A DNA stretch of 64,000 nt from Erwinia psidii. Its GTDB lineage: Bacteria > Pseudomonadota > Gammaproteobacteria > Enterobacterales > Enterobacteriaceae. A program made the position numbers and the translations under genes. The stretch covers positions 1-64,000 of the forward strand of contig NZ_RHHM01000005.1 in NCBI RefSeq assembly GCF_003846135.1. The letters are read 5' to 3'. How positions within the stretch are numbered: position 1 is the stretch's first letter; the number at the start of each line of letters is the position of its first letter. Positions 39,707 to 50,176 of the stretch are shown in pieces. Under the pieces are notes generated by a model. That model was given only the letters and a program-made list of their open reading frames with translations. It was not told the DNA's origin and made no database searches.

Positions 39707-40978
39707 TCAGGCTTCAACCTGTTTATGAAACAGCGCTCGAAAAACAGGGTAGATATCTTCAGGCTCGCGAATATGTTGAATGGCGAAGTTATCAAACATT
39801 GCCTGAAGGTGTTCGTATTCCCGCCACAGGGTTTGATGTGCGCGGCGGGTGATTTCAATGTAGCTGTAGTAACGCACTACCGGGAGAATATTTTTAGCCA
39901 GCATCTCATGGCACAGTGGTGAGTCATCGGCCCAGTTATCACCATCTGAGGCCTGGGCTGCATAAATATTCCACTGTGCGGGGTTGTAGCGCTCTTTCAC
40001 CACCTCATCCATCATTTTTAAGGCACTGGAGACGATAGTGCCGCCAGTTTCCTGCGAATAGAAGAACTCCTGCTCGTCCACTTCTTTTGCCTGAGTATGG
40101 TGGCGGATATACACCACCTCGACATTTTTGTAAGTACGGCTCAGGAACAGATAAAGTAAAATGTAAAACCGTTTCGCCATGTCCTTGGTCGCCTGGTCCA
40201 TGGAGCCGGAAACGTCCATCAGACAAAACATTACCGCCTGGCTTGATGGCTCTGGCCGCTTTTCAAAATTTTTGTAACGCAGATCAAAAGTATCAATAAA
40301 GGGAACGCGCCTGATGCGCGCACGCAAATCGTCAATTTCCTTTTTAAGCCGCTCCTCTTCAAGCAGCTGTGCCGGTTCAGCCTTTTGAACCGCATCCAGT
40401 TCACTCTCCAGCTCACGCAGCATTCGGCGCTTGCCGGCGGTCATTGCGGTGCGTCGTGCCAGCGAATTTTGCAGCGAGCGAACCACGCTGATATTGGCAG
40501 GCACGCCGTTTGCGGTGTAACCGGCACGATGCGTCTTATACTCGTTAAGCTGACGATGCTGATTTTTCTTTAAATTGGGTAAAGCCAGGTCTTCGAATAG
40601 CAGGTCCAGATATTCATCCTTGGAAATATTGAAGACAAACTCATCCTGACCTTCTCCGTCCTGGCTGGCATTCCCCTGGCCACTACCGCCGCCACCGCCG
40701 CCCTGAGGGCGTTCAACGCGGTCGCTTTGCACGAAATGATCGTTCCCCGGGTGAACACGATGGCGATGGCCGCCCCGGCCCTGATGAAAAGAGGGCTCGT
40801 TGATATCATCAACAGGAATAGAAACCGACTCGCCGCTACTGATGTCGGTGACCGAACGCTTATTGATGGCCTCGGAGATCGACTGTTTGATTTGCGACTT
40901 GTAACGGCGTAAAAAGCGCTGACGGTTCACCGCGCTCTTGTTTTTACCGTTAAGACGCCGATCGATAAAATAGGCCAT
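39707..40978 (-). CDS. yeaH: YeaH, DUF444 / von Willebrand-like stress protein
   Basis: A 423-residue cytoplasmic protein. The N-terminus is basic ([20 protein letters not shown]), the middle has a Gly/Gln-rich stretch ([19 protein letters not shown]), and the C-terminal half is a vWA-like fold with a MIDAS motif ([20 protein letters not shown]). It acts with the kinase YeaG and with YcgB in nitrogen-starvation and stationary-phase stress of E. coli. It lies 71 bases after yeaG. Confidence 0.95.
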   Translation of the reverse strand: MAYFIDRRLNGKNKSAVNRQRFLRRYKSQIKQSISEAINKRSVTDISSGESVSIPVDDINEPSFHQGRGGHRHRVHPGNDHFVQSDRVERPQGGGGGGSGQGNASQDGEGQDEFVFNISKDEYLDLLFEDLALPNLKKNQHRQLNEYKTHRAGYTANGVPANISVVRSLQNSLARRTAMTAGKRRMLRELESELDAVQKAEPAQLLEEERLKKEIDDLRARIRRVPFIDTFDLRYKNFEKRPEPSSQAVMFCLMDVSGSMDQATKDMAKRFYILLYLFLSRTYKNVEVVYIRHHTQAKEVDEQEFFYSQETGGTIVSSALKMMDEVVKERYNPAQWNIYAAQASDGDNWADDSPLCHEMLAKNILPVVRYYSYIEITRRAHQTLWREYEHLQAMFDNFAIQHIREPEDIYPVFRALFHKQVEA

Positions 40979-41049
40979 AATTCTCCCCCAAACAACGTTG
41001 CAAGCCGGGCCAGGTTACCCTGACCCCTGTGGCACTTATGAGTCTGGTA

Positions 41050-42984
41050 TCAGGACGACTTACGCACCCGCAGATACCATTCACACAGCAGACGGACCTG
41101 CTTACGGGTATAGCCTTTTTCCATCATACGATCGACAAAATCATCATGTTTTTTCTGTTCATCGGTAGAGGTTTTTGCATTGAACGAGATGACCGGCAGC
41201 AGCTCTTCGGTGTTCGAGAACATTTTTTTCTCAATGACCGTGCGCAATTTTTCGTAACTGGTCCAGTTTGGATTACGGCCGTTGTTGTGGGCGCGGGCGC
41301 GCAGCACAAAGTTGACAATCTCGTTACGAAAATCCTTCGGATTACTGATCCCGGCAGGCTTTTCTATTTTCTCCAGCTCGGCATTAAGCGATTCCCGGTC
41401 AAACAGCTGGCCGGTATCCGGGTCGCGATATTCCTGATCCTGGATCCAGAAGTCCGCATAAGTGACGTAACGATCAAATATGTTCTGCCCGTATTCAGAG
41501 TAGGACTCAAGATAGGCGGTCTGAATCTCTTTGCCGATAAACTCAGCGTATTTCGGGATCAGATAGCCTTTCAGGTGCTCAAGATACTTCTCGGCCTGTT
41601 CCTGTGGGAACTGTTCACGCTCAATTTGCTGTTCCAGCACGTAAAAGAGATGAACCGGATTTGCTGCCACCTCCGCATGATCGAAGTTAAACACGCGTGA
41701 GAGGATTTTAAAGGCAAAGCGTGTTGACAGGCCGTTCATTCCTTCGTCAACGCCAGCATAATCCCGATATTCCTGATAGGACTTGGCCTTGGGATCGGTG
41801 TCTTTCAGACTTTCACCGTCGTAAACACGCATCTTGGAGTAGGTGCTTGAGTTTTCAGGCTCTTTCAGGCGTGAAAGAATTGAGAAACGGGCTAATGTCT
41901 CCAGCGTGCCGGGGGCGCATGGCGCATGAGTCAGTTCACTGTGGTCAAGCAACTTGTCGTAAATTTTAATCTCTTCTGACACGCGCAGGCAGTAAGGCAC
42001 CTTGACAATATAAACACGATCCAGAAACGCTTCATTATTTTTATTGTTACGGAAGCTGACCCATTCTGATTCGTTAGAGTGCGCCAGAATTATCCCGTTA
42101 AAGGGAAGAGCAGAGATACCCTCTGTACCGTTGTAGTTACCTTCCTGAGTGGCAGTCAGAAGAGGATGCAGCACTTTGATCGGTGCTTTAAACATCTCAA
42201 CGAATTCCATAATCCCCTGGTTGGCGCGGCACAGTGCGCCAGAATAGCCATAGGCATCGGGATCGTTTTGCGCATAGTTTTCAAGCTTACGGATGTCCAC
42301 TTTACCGACCAGCGCCGAGATATCCTGATTATTCTCATCGCCGGGTTCTGTTTTGGCAATCGCCAGCTGTTCGAGAATCGAAGGCCAGACTTTCACCACT
42401 TTGAAACGTGAGATATCTCCACCAAAATCGTGCAGGCGTTTGGCGGCCCACGGCGACATGATCGTCCCGAGATAGCGGCGGGGTACACCATACTCTTTGT
42501 CAAGAATGGCGGCGTCTTCCTGTGGGTTAAACAGGCAAAGGGGATGGTCGTTGACCGGACTACGCTCGCCATCGGCGCTCAACACGTAAATGGGTACACG
42601 CTGCATCAGCGATTTCAGGCGCTCAGCCAGCGATGATTTGCCCCCACCAACAGGACCCAGCAGATAGAGGATTTGTTTTTTCTCTTCAAGGCCCTGGGCG
42701 GCATGTTTCAGATAAGAGACGATTTGCTCAATCGCCTCTTCCATACCATAAAATTCCTCAAAGGCAGGATAACGCGCAACTACCCGATTGGAGAACAGTC
42801 GCGAAAGGCGTGGCTCCTGAGCGGTATCAACCATTACCGGCTCACCTATAGCCATTAACAGTCTCTCTGCCGCATTAGCGTATGCACTACGATCTTGCCG
42901 ACAGACGGTAAGGAATTCCTGTAGTGTGAACTCTTCGTCCTTGGCCGCTTCGTAACGCTGACGATAGTGATCGAATATATTCAT
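41050..42984 (-). CDS. yeaG: PrkA-family protein kinase YeaG
   Basis: A 644-residue protein with an AAA+-like N-terminal half (Walker A LLGPVGGGKSSLAERLKSLM) and a PrkA C-terminal kinase-like domain (LKGYLIPKYAEFIGKEIQTA, GISNPKDFRNEIVNFVLRAR, PNWTSYEKLRTVIEKKMF). E. coli YeaG is transcribed by sigma-54 with NtrC under nitrogen starvation and by RpoS. A consensus sigma-54 site lies upstream here. First gene of yeaG-yeaH. Confidence 0.96.
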   Translation of the reverse strand: MNIFDHYRQRYEAAKDEEFTLQEFLTVCRQDRSAYANAAERLLMAIGEPVMVDTAQEPRLSRLFSNRVVARYPAFEEFYGMEEAIEQIVSYLKHAAQGLEEKKQILYLLGPVGGGKSSLAERLKSLMQRVPIYVLSADGERSPVNDHPLCLFNPQEDAAILDKEYGVPRRYLGTIMSPWAAKRLHDFGGDISRFKVVKVWPSILEQLAIAKTEPGDENNQDISALVGKVDIRKLENYAQNDPDAYGYSGALCRANQGIMEFVEMFKAPIKVLHPLLTATQEGNYNGTEGISALPFNGIILAHSNESEWVSFRNNKNNEAFLDRVYIVKVPYCLRVSEEIKIYDKLLDHSELTHAPCAPGTLETLARFSILSRLKEPENSSTYSKMRVYDGESLKDTDPKAKSYQEYRDYAGVDEGMNGLSTRFAFKILSRVFNFDHAEVAANPVHLFYVLEQQIEREQFPQEQAEKYLEHLKGYLIPKYAEFIGKEIQTAYLESYSEYGQNIFDRYVTYADFWIQDQEYRDPDTGQLFDRESLNAELEKIEKPAGISNPKDFRNEIVNFVLRARAHNNGRNPNWTSYEKLRTVIEKKMFSNTEELLPVISFNAKTSTDEQKKHDDFVDRMMEKGYTRKQVRLLCEWYLRVRKSS

Positions 42985-43408
42985 AGCGATGCCCGTCCTT
43001 TCGTTTTTAGCACAGGTAACAGGAGCCTAAAAGTGTCAGCCCCTGAAGGAACTAATATTAAGCACAGCAACCCTTATGCCAACCTGGCGTTTTTTGATCG
43101 GAATAAATAACGCCTGCGGTTACCGGACTTGTAAAAAATCAGCTTATGTAAATAAAGCGTAGTTGGCATTTAAGAATTTTTCTGACATTTATATCTTTTT
43201 TGATGAAATTTCAATAACAAAGTCTCAGCCTTGTTCACGGTCCCCTTGACGGATGCGGTCTGGCTGATATTTGTAAATAAGCTGGTATAATCACGGCGTG
43301 TGCGCCAGTGGACTGTGATTAATCAGGGAAAGAACCGCCTGAATTTCGGCGTAAAATTGCGGGCCTGTTAAACTGCATTTTTTGATTGTTATATTGATGG
43401 AATTAATT
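42985..43408. other. Divergent promoter region yeaG/mipA
   Basis: A 424-base spacer. It contains the sigma-54 promoter of yeaG (43066-43081) and otherwise AT-rich sequence that should hold the mipA promoter. No open frame of note. Confidence 0.55.
43066..43081 (-). promoter_or_regulatory. Sigma-54 promoter (-24/-12) of yeaGH
   Basis: On the minus strand the sequence is TGGCATA-AGGG-TTGCT, an exact fit to the sigma-54 consensus TGGCAYR-N4-TTGCW. It is about 80 bases before the yeaG start and points toward it. Known NtrC/sigma-54 control of yeaGH in E. coli agrees. Confidence 0.85.
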
Positions 43409-44158
43409 GTGAACTGTTTCAAAGTTAACGCGCTCACGCTGACTTCAATAATCGGTTTTGCCTCTGTGGCAACACAGGCGAACCCATTATCTCTTGGCGC
43501 TTCGGTCATTTACAGCCAGAGCCCATATAAAGGTGGTGAAGGGCGCTATTTTCCTCTGCCCATAATCAATTATGAGGGCGACAACGTTTATTTCCGTAGT
43601 GTACAGGCGGGTTATTACCTGTGGAAAGATCGGCAGGATCAACTGTCGTTAACGGTTATGGGATCGCCACAGGGATTCGATACCGACCATACTGATGATA
43701 ATCAACTGAAAAAACTTGATAATCGTCATATGACCCTGATGGCCGGGCTGGATTATCGTCACATTGCCGACTGGGGGATGGTGCGCACATCGCTGGTGGG
43801 CGACGCGCTGGGCAACAGTAACGGCTATCAGTGGGATGTTGCCTGGCTTTATCGCTTCCAAATGGGGAACTTCAGCCTGACACCCGGTCTGGGCGTGGTT
43901 TACAGCAGTGCGAAGCAGAATAATTACTATTACGGTATTTCAAAGCAGGAGTCCCGCCGCAGTAGCCTGGCCAGTTACGATGCCGGTGACAGCTGGGATC
44001 CTTATCTCGAAATGACCGCATCATGGTCACTGACTCCCCGCTGGAACGCCACACTTTCCGGGCGTTACACTCATCCGGGCAGTGCAGTAAAAGACAGCCC
44101 AATGGTGAATAATGATTTTCTGCTGTCGGTATGGACCGGGGTGAGTTACACATTCTGA
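43409..44158 (+). CDS. mipA: MltA-interacting outer-membrane protein MipA
   Basis: About 249 residues from a GTG at 43409 (TGGA seven bases upstream); ATG at 43397 would add four residues. The signal peptide ends ASVATQA before NPLSLGAS. The barrel protein matches MipA/OmpV: FPLPIINYEGDNVYFRSVQA, YYLWKDRQDQLSL, YYGISKQESRRS, SWDPYLEMTASWSL, and a terminal Phe (VWTGVSYTF) for outer-membrane insertion. In E. coli MipA scaffolds the lytic transglycosylase MltA with PBP1B. Confidence 0.92.
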   Translation: MNCFKVNALTLTSIIGFASVATQANPLSLGASVIYSQSPYKGGEGRYFPLPIINYEGDNVYFRSVQAGYYLWKDRQDQLSLTVMGSPQGFDTDHTDDNQLKKLDNRHMTLMAGLDYRHIADWGMVRTSLVGDALGNSNGYQWDVAWLYRFQMGNFSLTPGLGVVYSSAKQNNYYYGISKQESRRSSLASYDAGDSWDPYLEMTASWSLTPRWNATLSGRYTHPGSAVKDSPMVNNDFLLSVWTGVSYTF

Positions 44159-44179
44159 CCTGGCGTTTTTTGCACTATA

Positions 44180-44200
44180 AAAGGGCGCTCAACGCCCTTT
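44180..44200 (+). terminator. Hairpin terminator after mipA
   Basis: AAAGGGCG and CGCCCTTT form a perfect 8-bp stem with a 5-base loop, 22 bases after the mipA stop. The T-tract is short. Confidence 0.6.
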
Positions 44201-44237
44201 CGCATGATGATGGTGAGATAAACTGGTGCAGGAGCAA

Positions 44238-45089
44238 ATGATGAAAAGGGTGAAATTCAGCGCTGGTATAATGTTACCGGCAATCGGGCAGGGCACCTGG
44301 CATATGGGTGAGGACGTCGGCCAGCGTCAACAGGAGGTGATGGCACTGCAGTCTGGCCTCGAAAGAGGACTGGCGCTGATCGATACCGCTGAAATGTACG
44401 CAGAAGGTGAGGCCGAAACGGTGGTGGGTGACGCGCTTAAAGGGCGTCGGGAAAAAGCCTGGCTGGTGTCGAAAGTATATCCCTGGAACGCCGGTGCAAT
44501 GGATGCTGTGAAAGCCTGTGAACGCAGCCTGAGGCGTTTAAAGACGGATTATCTGGATCTCTACCTGTTGCACTGGCGGGGTAATGTACCCCTGACGGAG
44601 ACCATAACCGCAATGCAATCCCTGCAACAGTCGGGCAAAATTCTGCATTGGGGCGTCTCCAACTTTGACAGCGAAGACATTACAGAACTGCTCGCTGAAA
44701 CGGGTGGTAGTGATTGTATGGCTAATCAGGTGCTGTATCACCTTGCTTCCCGCGGTATTGAATATGATCTTTTGCCTCAGTGTCAGCAGCTTCAAATCCC
44801 GGTGATGGCCTATTGTCCGCTGGCACAGGGGGGCAGGCTGCAACGTCAACTGATGGAAAATGCGATTCTGCGGCAAATAGCACAACAGAAAGGTATCAGT
44901 CTGGCACAGCTCCTGCTGGCGTGGGCGATCCGTGGGGAGGGCGTAATGGCAATTCCCAAAGCCAGTTCAGTTGCGCATGTGGCTGAAAATGCAGCTGCTC
45001 TGGACGTTGTACTGAATCATGAGGAACTGATGCTGATCAACCAGGCATTTCCCGCGCCGCAGCACAAAATGCCGCTGGAGATGGTATAA
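44238..45089 (+). CDS. yeaE: Aldo/keto reductase YeaE (methylglyoxal reductase)
   Basis: A 283-residue NADPH-dependent reductase. The AKR motifs are LPAIGQGTWHMGED, GLALIDTAEMYAEGEAE with catalytic Asp/Tyr, LVSKVYPWNAGAMDAVKA with catalytic Lys, LDLYLLHWRGNVP with catalytic His, and VMAIPKASSVAHV for the cofactor phosphate. Similar along its length to E. coli YeaE (284), which reduces methylglyoxal. ATG 44238 is chosen because AGGAGC precedes it; a GTG at 44226 is the alternative. It sits between mipA and yeaD as in E. coli. Confidence 0.93.
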   Translation: MMKRVKFSAGIMLPAIGQGTWHMGEDVGQRQQEVMALQSGLERGLALIDTAEMYAEGEAETVVGDALKGRREKAWLVSKVYPWNAGAMDAVKACERSLRRLKTDYLDLYLLHWRGNVPLTETITAMQSLQQSGKILHWGVSNFDSEDITELLAETGGSDCMANQVLYHLASRGIEYDLLPQCQQLQIPVMAYCPLAQGGRLQRQLMENAILRQIAQQKGISLAQLLLAWAIRGEGVMAIPKASSVAHVAENAAALDVVLNHEELMLINQAFPAPQHKMPLEMV

Positions 45090-45308
45090 GCACAGGGTTG
45101 AGGGTAATTTTTGGCAACATACGCGTTTTCGTTGTCAGACCCGACTGACCGTTGGGTGCATACATCAGGTACGCCAGTAATGGATATTTCGTCAGGGTAA
45201 AGGAATGAAAAAACAGCAGTTTTGCGCACAAATATCGCACGGTATTCCCGCCACAAACAGCATCAAAATCTTACCGTTACGCGCATCATCTGGCGTGGAG
45301 AACCGCCA

Positions 45309-46523
45309 GTGAAGCGTCATGCGTTGCAATACGCGCCCTTCAGACACCTGTTTCTGGCACGTTTTTTCACCGTCACCGGGAATGGCATTGCCCCGATAGC
45401 GCTCGCTTTCGCCGTGCTGGATATTGGTGGTTCGGTAGCCGATCTGGGCATGGTGGTGGCAGCACGCTCGCTGTTAAATGTGATGTTCTTACTGCTTGGT
45501 GGTGTTCTGGCCGATCGCTATTCACGTAACCGGGTACTGTTCATTGCCTCCACGATGGCGGCTATTTCTCAGGGGACAGTGGCGTGGCTGGTACTTGATG
45601 GCATGGCCACGGTCACCGCGCTGGCATTACTGGGCATGGTTAACGGTGCGGCGGCGGGTATCGCGCTGCCGGCTTCAGCGGCAATGGTGCCGCAGACGGT
45701 TCCGGCTGAGAGGCTGAGGCAGGCGAATGCCTTCATTCAGCTGGGCGTTTATGGTGGCACGGTCATCGGTGCCTCGCTGGGTGGGATGCTGACCAGCGCT
45801 ATTGGTCCGGGGTGGGGACTGGCTGTTGATGCGCTGGGTTTTGCCGCGGCCACACCACTCTGGTTGTTGATTCGGGTAAACTCGCAACACTTTCCGTCCC
45901 CGCAAGGCAATCTTCTGCATGAGTTGCGTGATGGCTGGAAGGTGTTTATTGCTCACCAGTGGATCTGGACCATTGTCGCTCAGTTTGCCATCGTGAATGC
46001 CGCCTTTAGCGGTATTGTGATGGTGCTGGGACCCGTCGTGGCGGATGCTTCCTTCGGACGCACGGCCTGGGGGATGATGATTGCCGCGCAAAGTGTGGGA
46101 CTGATTGCAGGCTCGTGTCTTGCCCTGCAATGGCGCCCACGACGCGATATGCTGGCTGCGGTAATGCTGGTTGCGCTTTGTGCCTTACCCATGTTGCTAC
46201 TCAGTGTGGCAGCGCCTTCTCCATTGCTAATCGGCGGCTTTTTTCTTGCCGGCATTGGCTTTGGTCAGTTTGGCGTGGTCTGGTCGCATTATCTGCAAAC
46301 ACGTATTCCTGCTGACAAGCTGGCCCGCATTTATGCCTGGGATGCGATGGGATCTTTCGTTGCGATCCCACTTGGCGAACTTGCTGCGGGCCCCCTGGCG
46401 ATACATCTGGGCAGCAGTAGGGTACTGGCTGGCTGCGCCATCGCTGTGTTTTTTGCCACCCTGGCAACCAGTCTGGTTCCGGCGATCAGACTGCTCGGTC
46501 AGGGAGAGCAGGCCGGGTCCTGA
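45309..46523 (+). CDS. MFS transporter (probable exporter, EntS/TetA-like)
   Basis: A 404-residue, 12-helix major facilitator. VTGNGIAPIALAFAVLDIGG, the loop motif GGVLADRYSRNRVLFIAS, and NAFIQLGVYGGTVIGASLGG are typical of the MFS_3 exporter group. The probable start is GTG at 45309 (VKRHALQYAPFRHLF), with GGAGAACC nine bases upstream; the longer frame from 45222 is unconserved. Substrate unknown. E. coli has no transporter between yeaE and yeaD, so this is an accessory insertion. Confidence 0.8.
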   Translation: MKRHALQYAPFRHLFLARFFTVTGNGIAPIALAFAVLDIGGSVADLGMVVAARSLLNVMFLLLGGVLADRYSRNRVLFIASTMAAISQGTVAWLVLDGMATVTALALLGMVNGAAAGIALPASAAMVPQTVPAERLRQANAFIQLGVYGGTVIGASLGGMLTSAIGPGWGLAVDALGFAAATPLWLLIRVNSQHFPSPQGNLLHELRDGWKVFIAHQWIWTIVAQFAIVNAAFSGIVMVLGPVVADASFGRTAWGMMIAAQSVGLIAGSCLALQWRPRRDMLAAVMLVALCALPMLLLSVAAPSPLLIGGFFLAGIGFGQFGVVWSHYLQTRIPADKLARIYAWDAMGSFVAIPLGELAAGPLAIHLGSSRVLAGCAIAVFFATLATSLVPAIRLLGQGEQAGS

Positions 46524-46569
46524 GTTAAACGATAGCGGAGTGGTGTCGCTGGCAGCTGCCTTTGCCGGT

Positions 46570-47451
46570 TTATTGCTCTTTACGTAACCGGAATGTCGCT
46601 GCCAGCCTGGCCGGGGTTTCTCCGGCGCTGTGCAATGGTGAGGATATACGTGCTGTCTCCACGCAGACCATGGTTTTATATCCTTCGTTTGCCATATCGC
46701 TCATTGCACAGGAGAGTTCAGCGCCAGGGTTCCAGGTGACAACGTCACTGTGATAATGATGATAAATCTCCAGCACACGTTTACCTGCGCTGTCCCTGAT
46801 GACACTACAATCTTCCGGCTGGGTGTAGATGCGGTCAGTACGCTGTGGGTAAGTCTGTTTGCCATCAGCACAATGGCTGATAACATCACCACTGACCTTA
46901 TCAATGTATGGTTTGCCAAGTCCACTGACTTCCACGCCGTCAATATCCTCTACGCAGAAATAGCTGTGCAGCGCTGCGGTGGCGTCGTAATCGCCGTGGG
47001 CTTCCAGTTCAATCTCACAGCGTTCACTGAAGCGGAAACGCGCGATAAGGGTGAACTCATGCGGCCACAGCTTCAGCGTCTGCGGATTGCTTTTCAGCAT
47101 CAGCGTGAGGATCACGCTCTGCTCATTTTCATCATGGGCAGAGAGCGTCCAGGGCTGTGTACGGGCAAAACCATGCGCCGGTTCACCCGCCGGGCCAAAC
47201 CACGGCCAGCAAATGGGGACGCCCCCACGTATGGCCTTGCCCCGGGTCCAGGCCGTTTTGTCACTCAGCCAGATAACGGGTTTATTACCTGATGGTTGCC
47301 AGGCGATCAGATGTGCACCCTGTAAGGTCACCGCGGCACGTACTTCAGGATGGATAATCACCAGTACCGGCAACTCGCCAATTTTGCGCAACGAAATCCA
47401 GGGGGTGATTTGTTCTGTCACCGGCAGAGAAAAAAGTGTCTCGTTCATCAA
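46570..47451 (-). CDS. yeaD: Glucose-6-phosphate 1-epimerase (D-hexose-6-phosphate mutarotase) YeaD
   Basis: A 293-residue aldose-1-epimerase-fold enzyme. Visible stretches are VTLQGAHLIAWQPSGNKPVI, RGGVPICWPWFGP, PAHGFARTQPW with the catalytic His, LHSYFCVEDIDGVEVSGLG, and WNPGAELSCAMSDMANEGYK with the catalytic Glu region. It interconverts anomers of glucose-6-phosphate. Located directly after gapA on the same strand, as in E. coli, but a strong terminator separates them. Confidence 0.95.
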   Translation of the reverse strand: MMNETLFSLPVTEQITPWISLRKIGELPVLVIIHPEVRAAVTLQGAHLIAWQPSGNKPVIWLSDKTAWTRGKAIRGGVPICWPWFGPAGEPAHGFARTQPWTLSAHDENEQSVILTLMLKSNPQTLKLWPHEFTLIARFRFSERCEIELEAHGDYDATAALHSYFCVEDIDGVEVSGLGKPYIDKVSGDVISHCADGKQTYPQRTDRIYTQPEDCSVIRDSAGKRVLEIYHHYHSDVVTWNPGAELSCAMSDMANEGYKTMVCVETARISSPLHSAGETPARLAATFRLRKEQ

Positions 47452-47468
47452 CAGTCCTTTCTTTCAGC

Positions 47469-47495
47469 AAAAAAAAAGGCGACCGAAGTCGCCCT
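47469..47495 (-). terminator. Strong terminator between gapA and yeaD
   Basis: On the minus strand GGCGAC-TTCG-GTCGCC, a UUCG-type tetraloop stem, is followed by nine T residues, about 20 bases after the gapA stop. Confidence 0.92.
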
Positions 47496-47514
47496 TATGG
47501 TTTGTTCACCGTGC

Positions 47515-48851
<1,337 letters not shown>

Positions 48852-49262
48852 ATGGCTAATCACCTTAAGCCTCCGGTTACACAAACTGGGCTGACCGACA
48901 TGCAGCGCTATGTTACACAGGAACGTGGCACTGAACCGCCTTTCTCTGGCAAGCTGTTACACAACAAAACTCAGGGGATTTATCACTGTCTGCTGTGTGG
49001 AACTCCGTTGTTTTTTTCCGATAGCAAATTCGATTCCGGTTGTGGCTGGCCCAGCTTTTATCAGCCCTGCAGTGATAAGGCTGTCAGGTATCTTGCGGAT
49101 GATTCGCACGGTATGCAGCGAACTGAAATTCGTTGTGGTCACTGTGACGCCCATCTGGGGCATGTGTTTCCTGATGGACCTCAACCCACGGGCGAACGCT
49201 ACTGCGTTAACTCAGCCTCACTGAGTTTCACTGATGATGATGGCAAAAATATTAAAGGGTAG
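48852..49262 (+). CDS. msrB: Peptide-methionine (R)-S-oxide reductase MsrB
   Basis: A 136-residue enzyme that repairs R-methionine sulfoxide in proteins. Two zinc CxxC pairs (HCLLCG and [16 protein letters not shown]), [10 protein letters not shown], and the catalytic Cys in [13 protein letters not shown] are present. ATG 48852 (MANHLKPP) matches the E. coli start; an upstream ATG adds 18 residues. yeaC follows after 5 bases. Confidence 0.96.
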   Translation: MANHLKPPVTQTGLTDMQRYVTQERGTEPPFSGKLLHNKTQGIYHCLLCGTPLFFSDSKFDSGCGWPSFYQPCSDKAVRYLADDSHGMQRTEIRCGHCDAHLGHVFPDGPQPTGERYCVNSASLSFTDDDGKNIKG

Positions 49263-49267
49263 CTGCA

Positions 49268-49546
49268 ATGGTGCTGGATGAGATGATCGCAGCGATGACG
49301 CCGGATGTTTATCAACGTCTGGTTACCGCTGTGGAAACAGGCAAATGGGCTGATGGTGTGGCGTTGACGCCGGAACAGAAGGAGAACAGCCTGCAACTGG
49401 TGTTGCTCTGGCAGGCTCACCATAACGAGCACCCACAGCACATGACGGTAGGCAAGGGCGGCGAACTGGTGGTAAAGAGTAAAAAGCAGCTCAAGGAAGA
49501 GTTTGGCATTGCGGATGACACGCTGACTCACATCCGCCTGCGGTAA
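49268..49546 (+). CDS. yeaC: DUF1315 family protein YeaC
   Basis: A 92-residue soluble protein, MVLDEMIAAMTPDVYQRLVT followed by AVETGKWADGVALTPEQKE and LVLLWQAHHNEHPQHMTVGK, the YeaC/DUF1315 pattern. Function unknown. It is tightly linked to msrB (5-base gap), as in E. coli, and convergent with pncA. Confidence 0.88.
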   Translation: MVLDEMIAAMTPDVYQRLVTAVETGKWADGVALTPEQKENSLQLVLLWQAHHNEHPQHMTVGKGGELVVKSKKQLKEEFGIADDTLTHIRLR

Positions 49547-49551
49547 TTTGC

Positions 49552-50166
49552 TTAGACGATGATGGCGCCTTTAGCAGCCATCTCACCAAGGGCACGCTCA
49601 CTGTCTCCCGGTTGTAAATCCACGCCCCGGCAGCCCGCAGCGATAACGGTAGTGGTATAGCCCAGTGCCAGCGCATCCAGAACGCTGTATTTCACGCAAT
49701 AATCCGTTGCCAGTCCCATCACCGTCAGGGCAGTGACCTGCTGCTGCTTCAGCCAGCTGTCCAGCAGGGTTTGACGGCGGTGTCCGTTATCAAAAAAAGC
49801 GCTGTAGCTGTCCACTTTCACATCTTCACCCTTGTAGATTTTTGTGCTGATCAAATGTTCGTGCAGAACGGGGTGTAGCGCTGCGCCTTCTGAGTGTTGC
49901 ACACAATGATCGGGCCACCAGATTTGTGGCAGGCCATCCAGTTCACCCTGTGTCCATGCTGGCTGGCCGGACGCAGAGCTAAAGCTGCCATGTCCGGCAG
50001 GATGCCAGTCCAGCGTTGCCACCACTGGCCGATTCCGCTGACGAAATTCAGCCGCATAGTGGTTGGCGATGGCGATCACACGATCGCCTTCGCCAACCGC
50101 CAGTGCGCCGCCGGGACAAAAATCATTTTGCAGATCGATCAGTAAAAGCGCGTGCTGGCTGGTCAT
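49552..50166 (-). CDS. pncA: Nicotinamidase / pyrazinamidase
   Basis: A 204-residue amidohydrolase converting nicotinamide to nicotinic acid in NAD salvage. Catalytic Asp11 is in ALLLIDLQNDFCPGG, the metal-site Asp/His region is in VATLDWHPAGHGSF, and the catalytic Cys in VMGLATDYCVKYSVLDAL. ATG 50166 has AGGAATC upstream and matches the family start; the longer frame adds 12 residues into ansA. It lies 10 bases after ansA. Confidence 0.95.
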   Translation of the reverse strand: MTSQHALLLIDLQNDFCPGGALAVGEGDRVIAIANHYAAEFRQRNRPVVATLDWHPAGHGSFSSASGQPAWTQGELDGLPQIWWPDHCVQHSEGAALHPVLHEHLISTKIYKGEDVKVDSYSAFFDNGHRRQTLLDSWLKQQQVTALTVMGLATDYCVKYSVLDALALGYTTTVIAAGCRGVDLQPGDSERALGEMAAKGAIIV

Positions 50167-50176
50167 GACTGATTCC

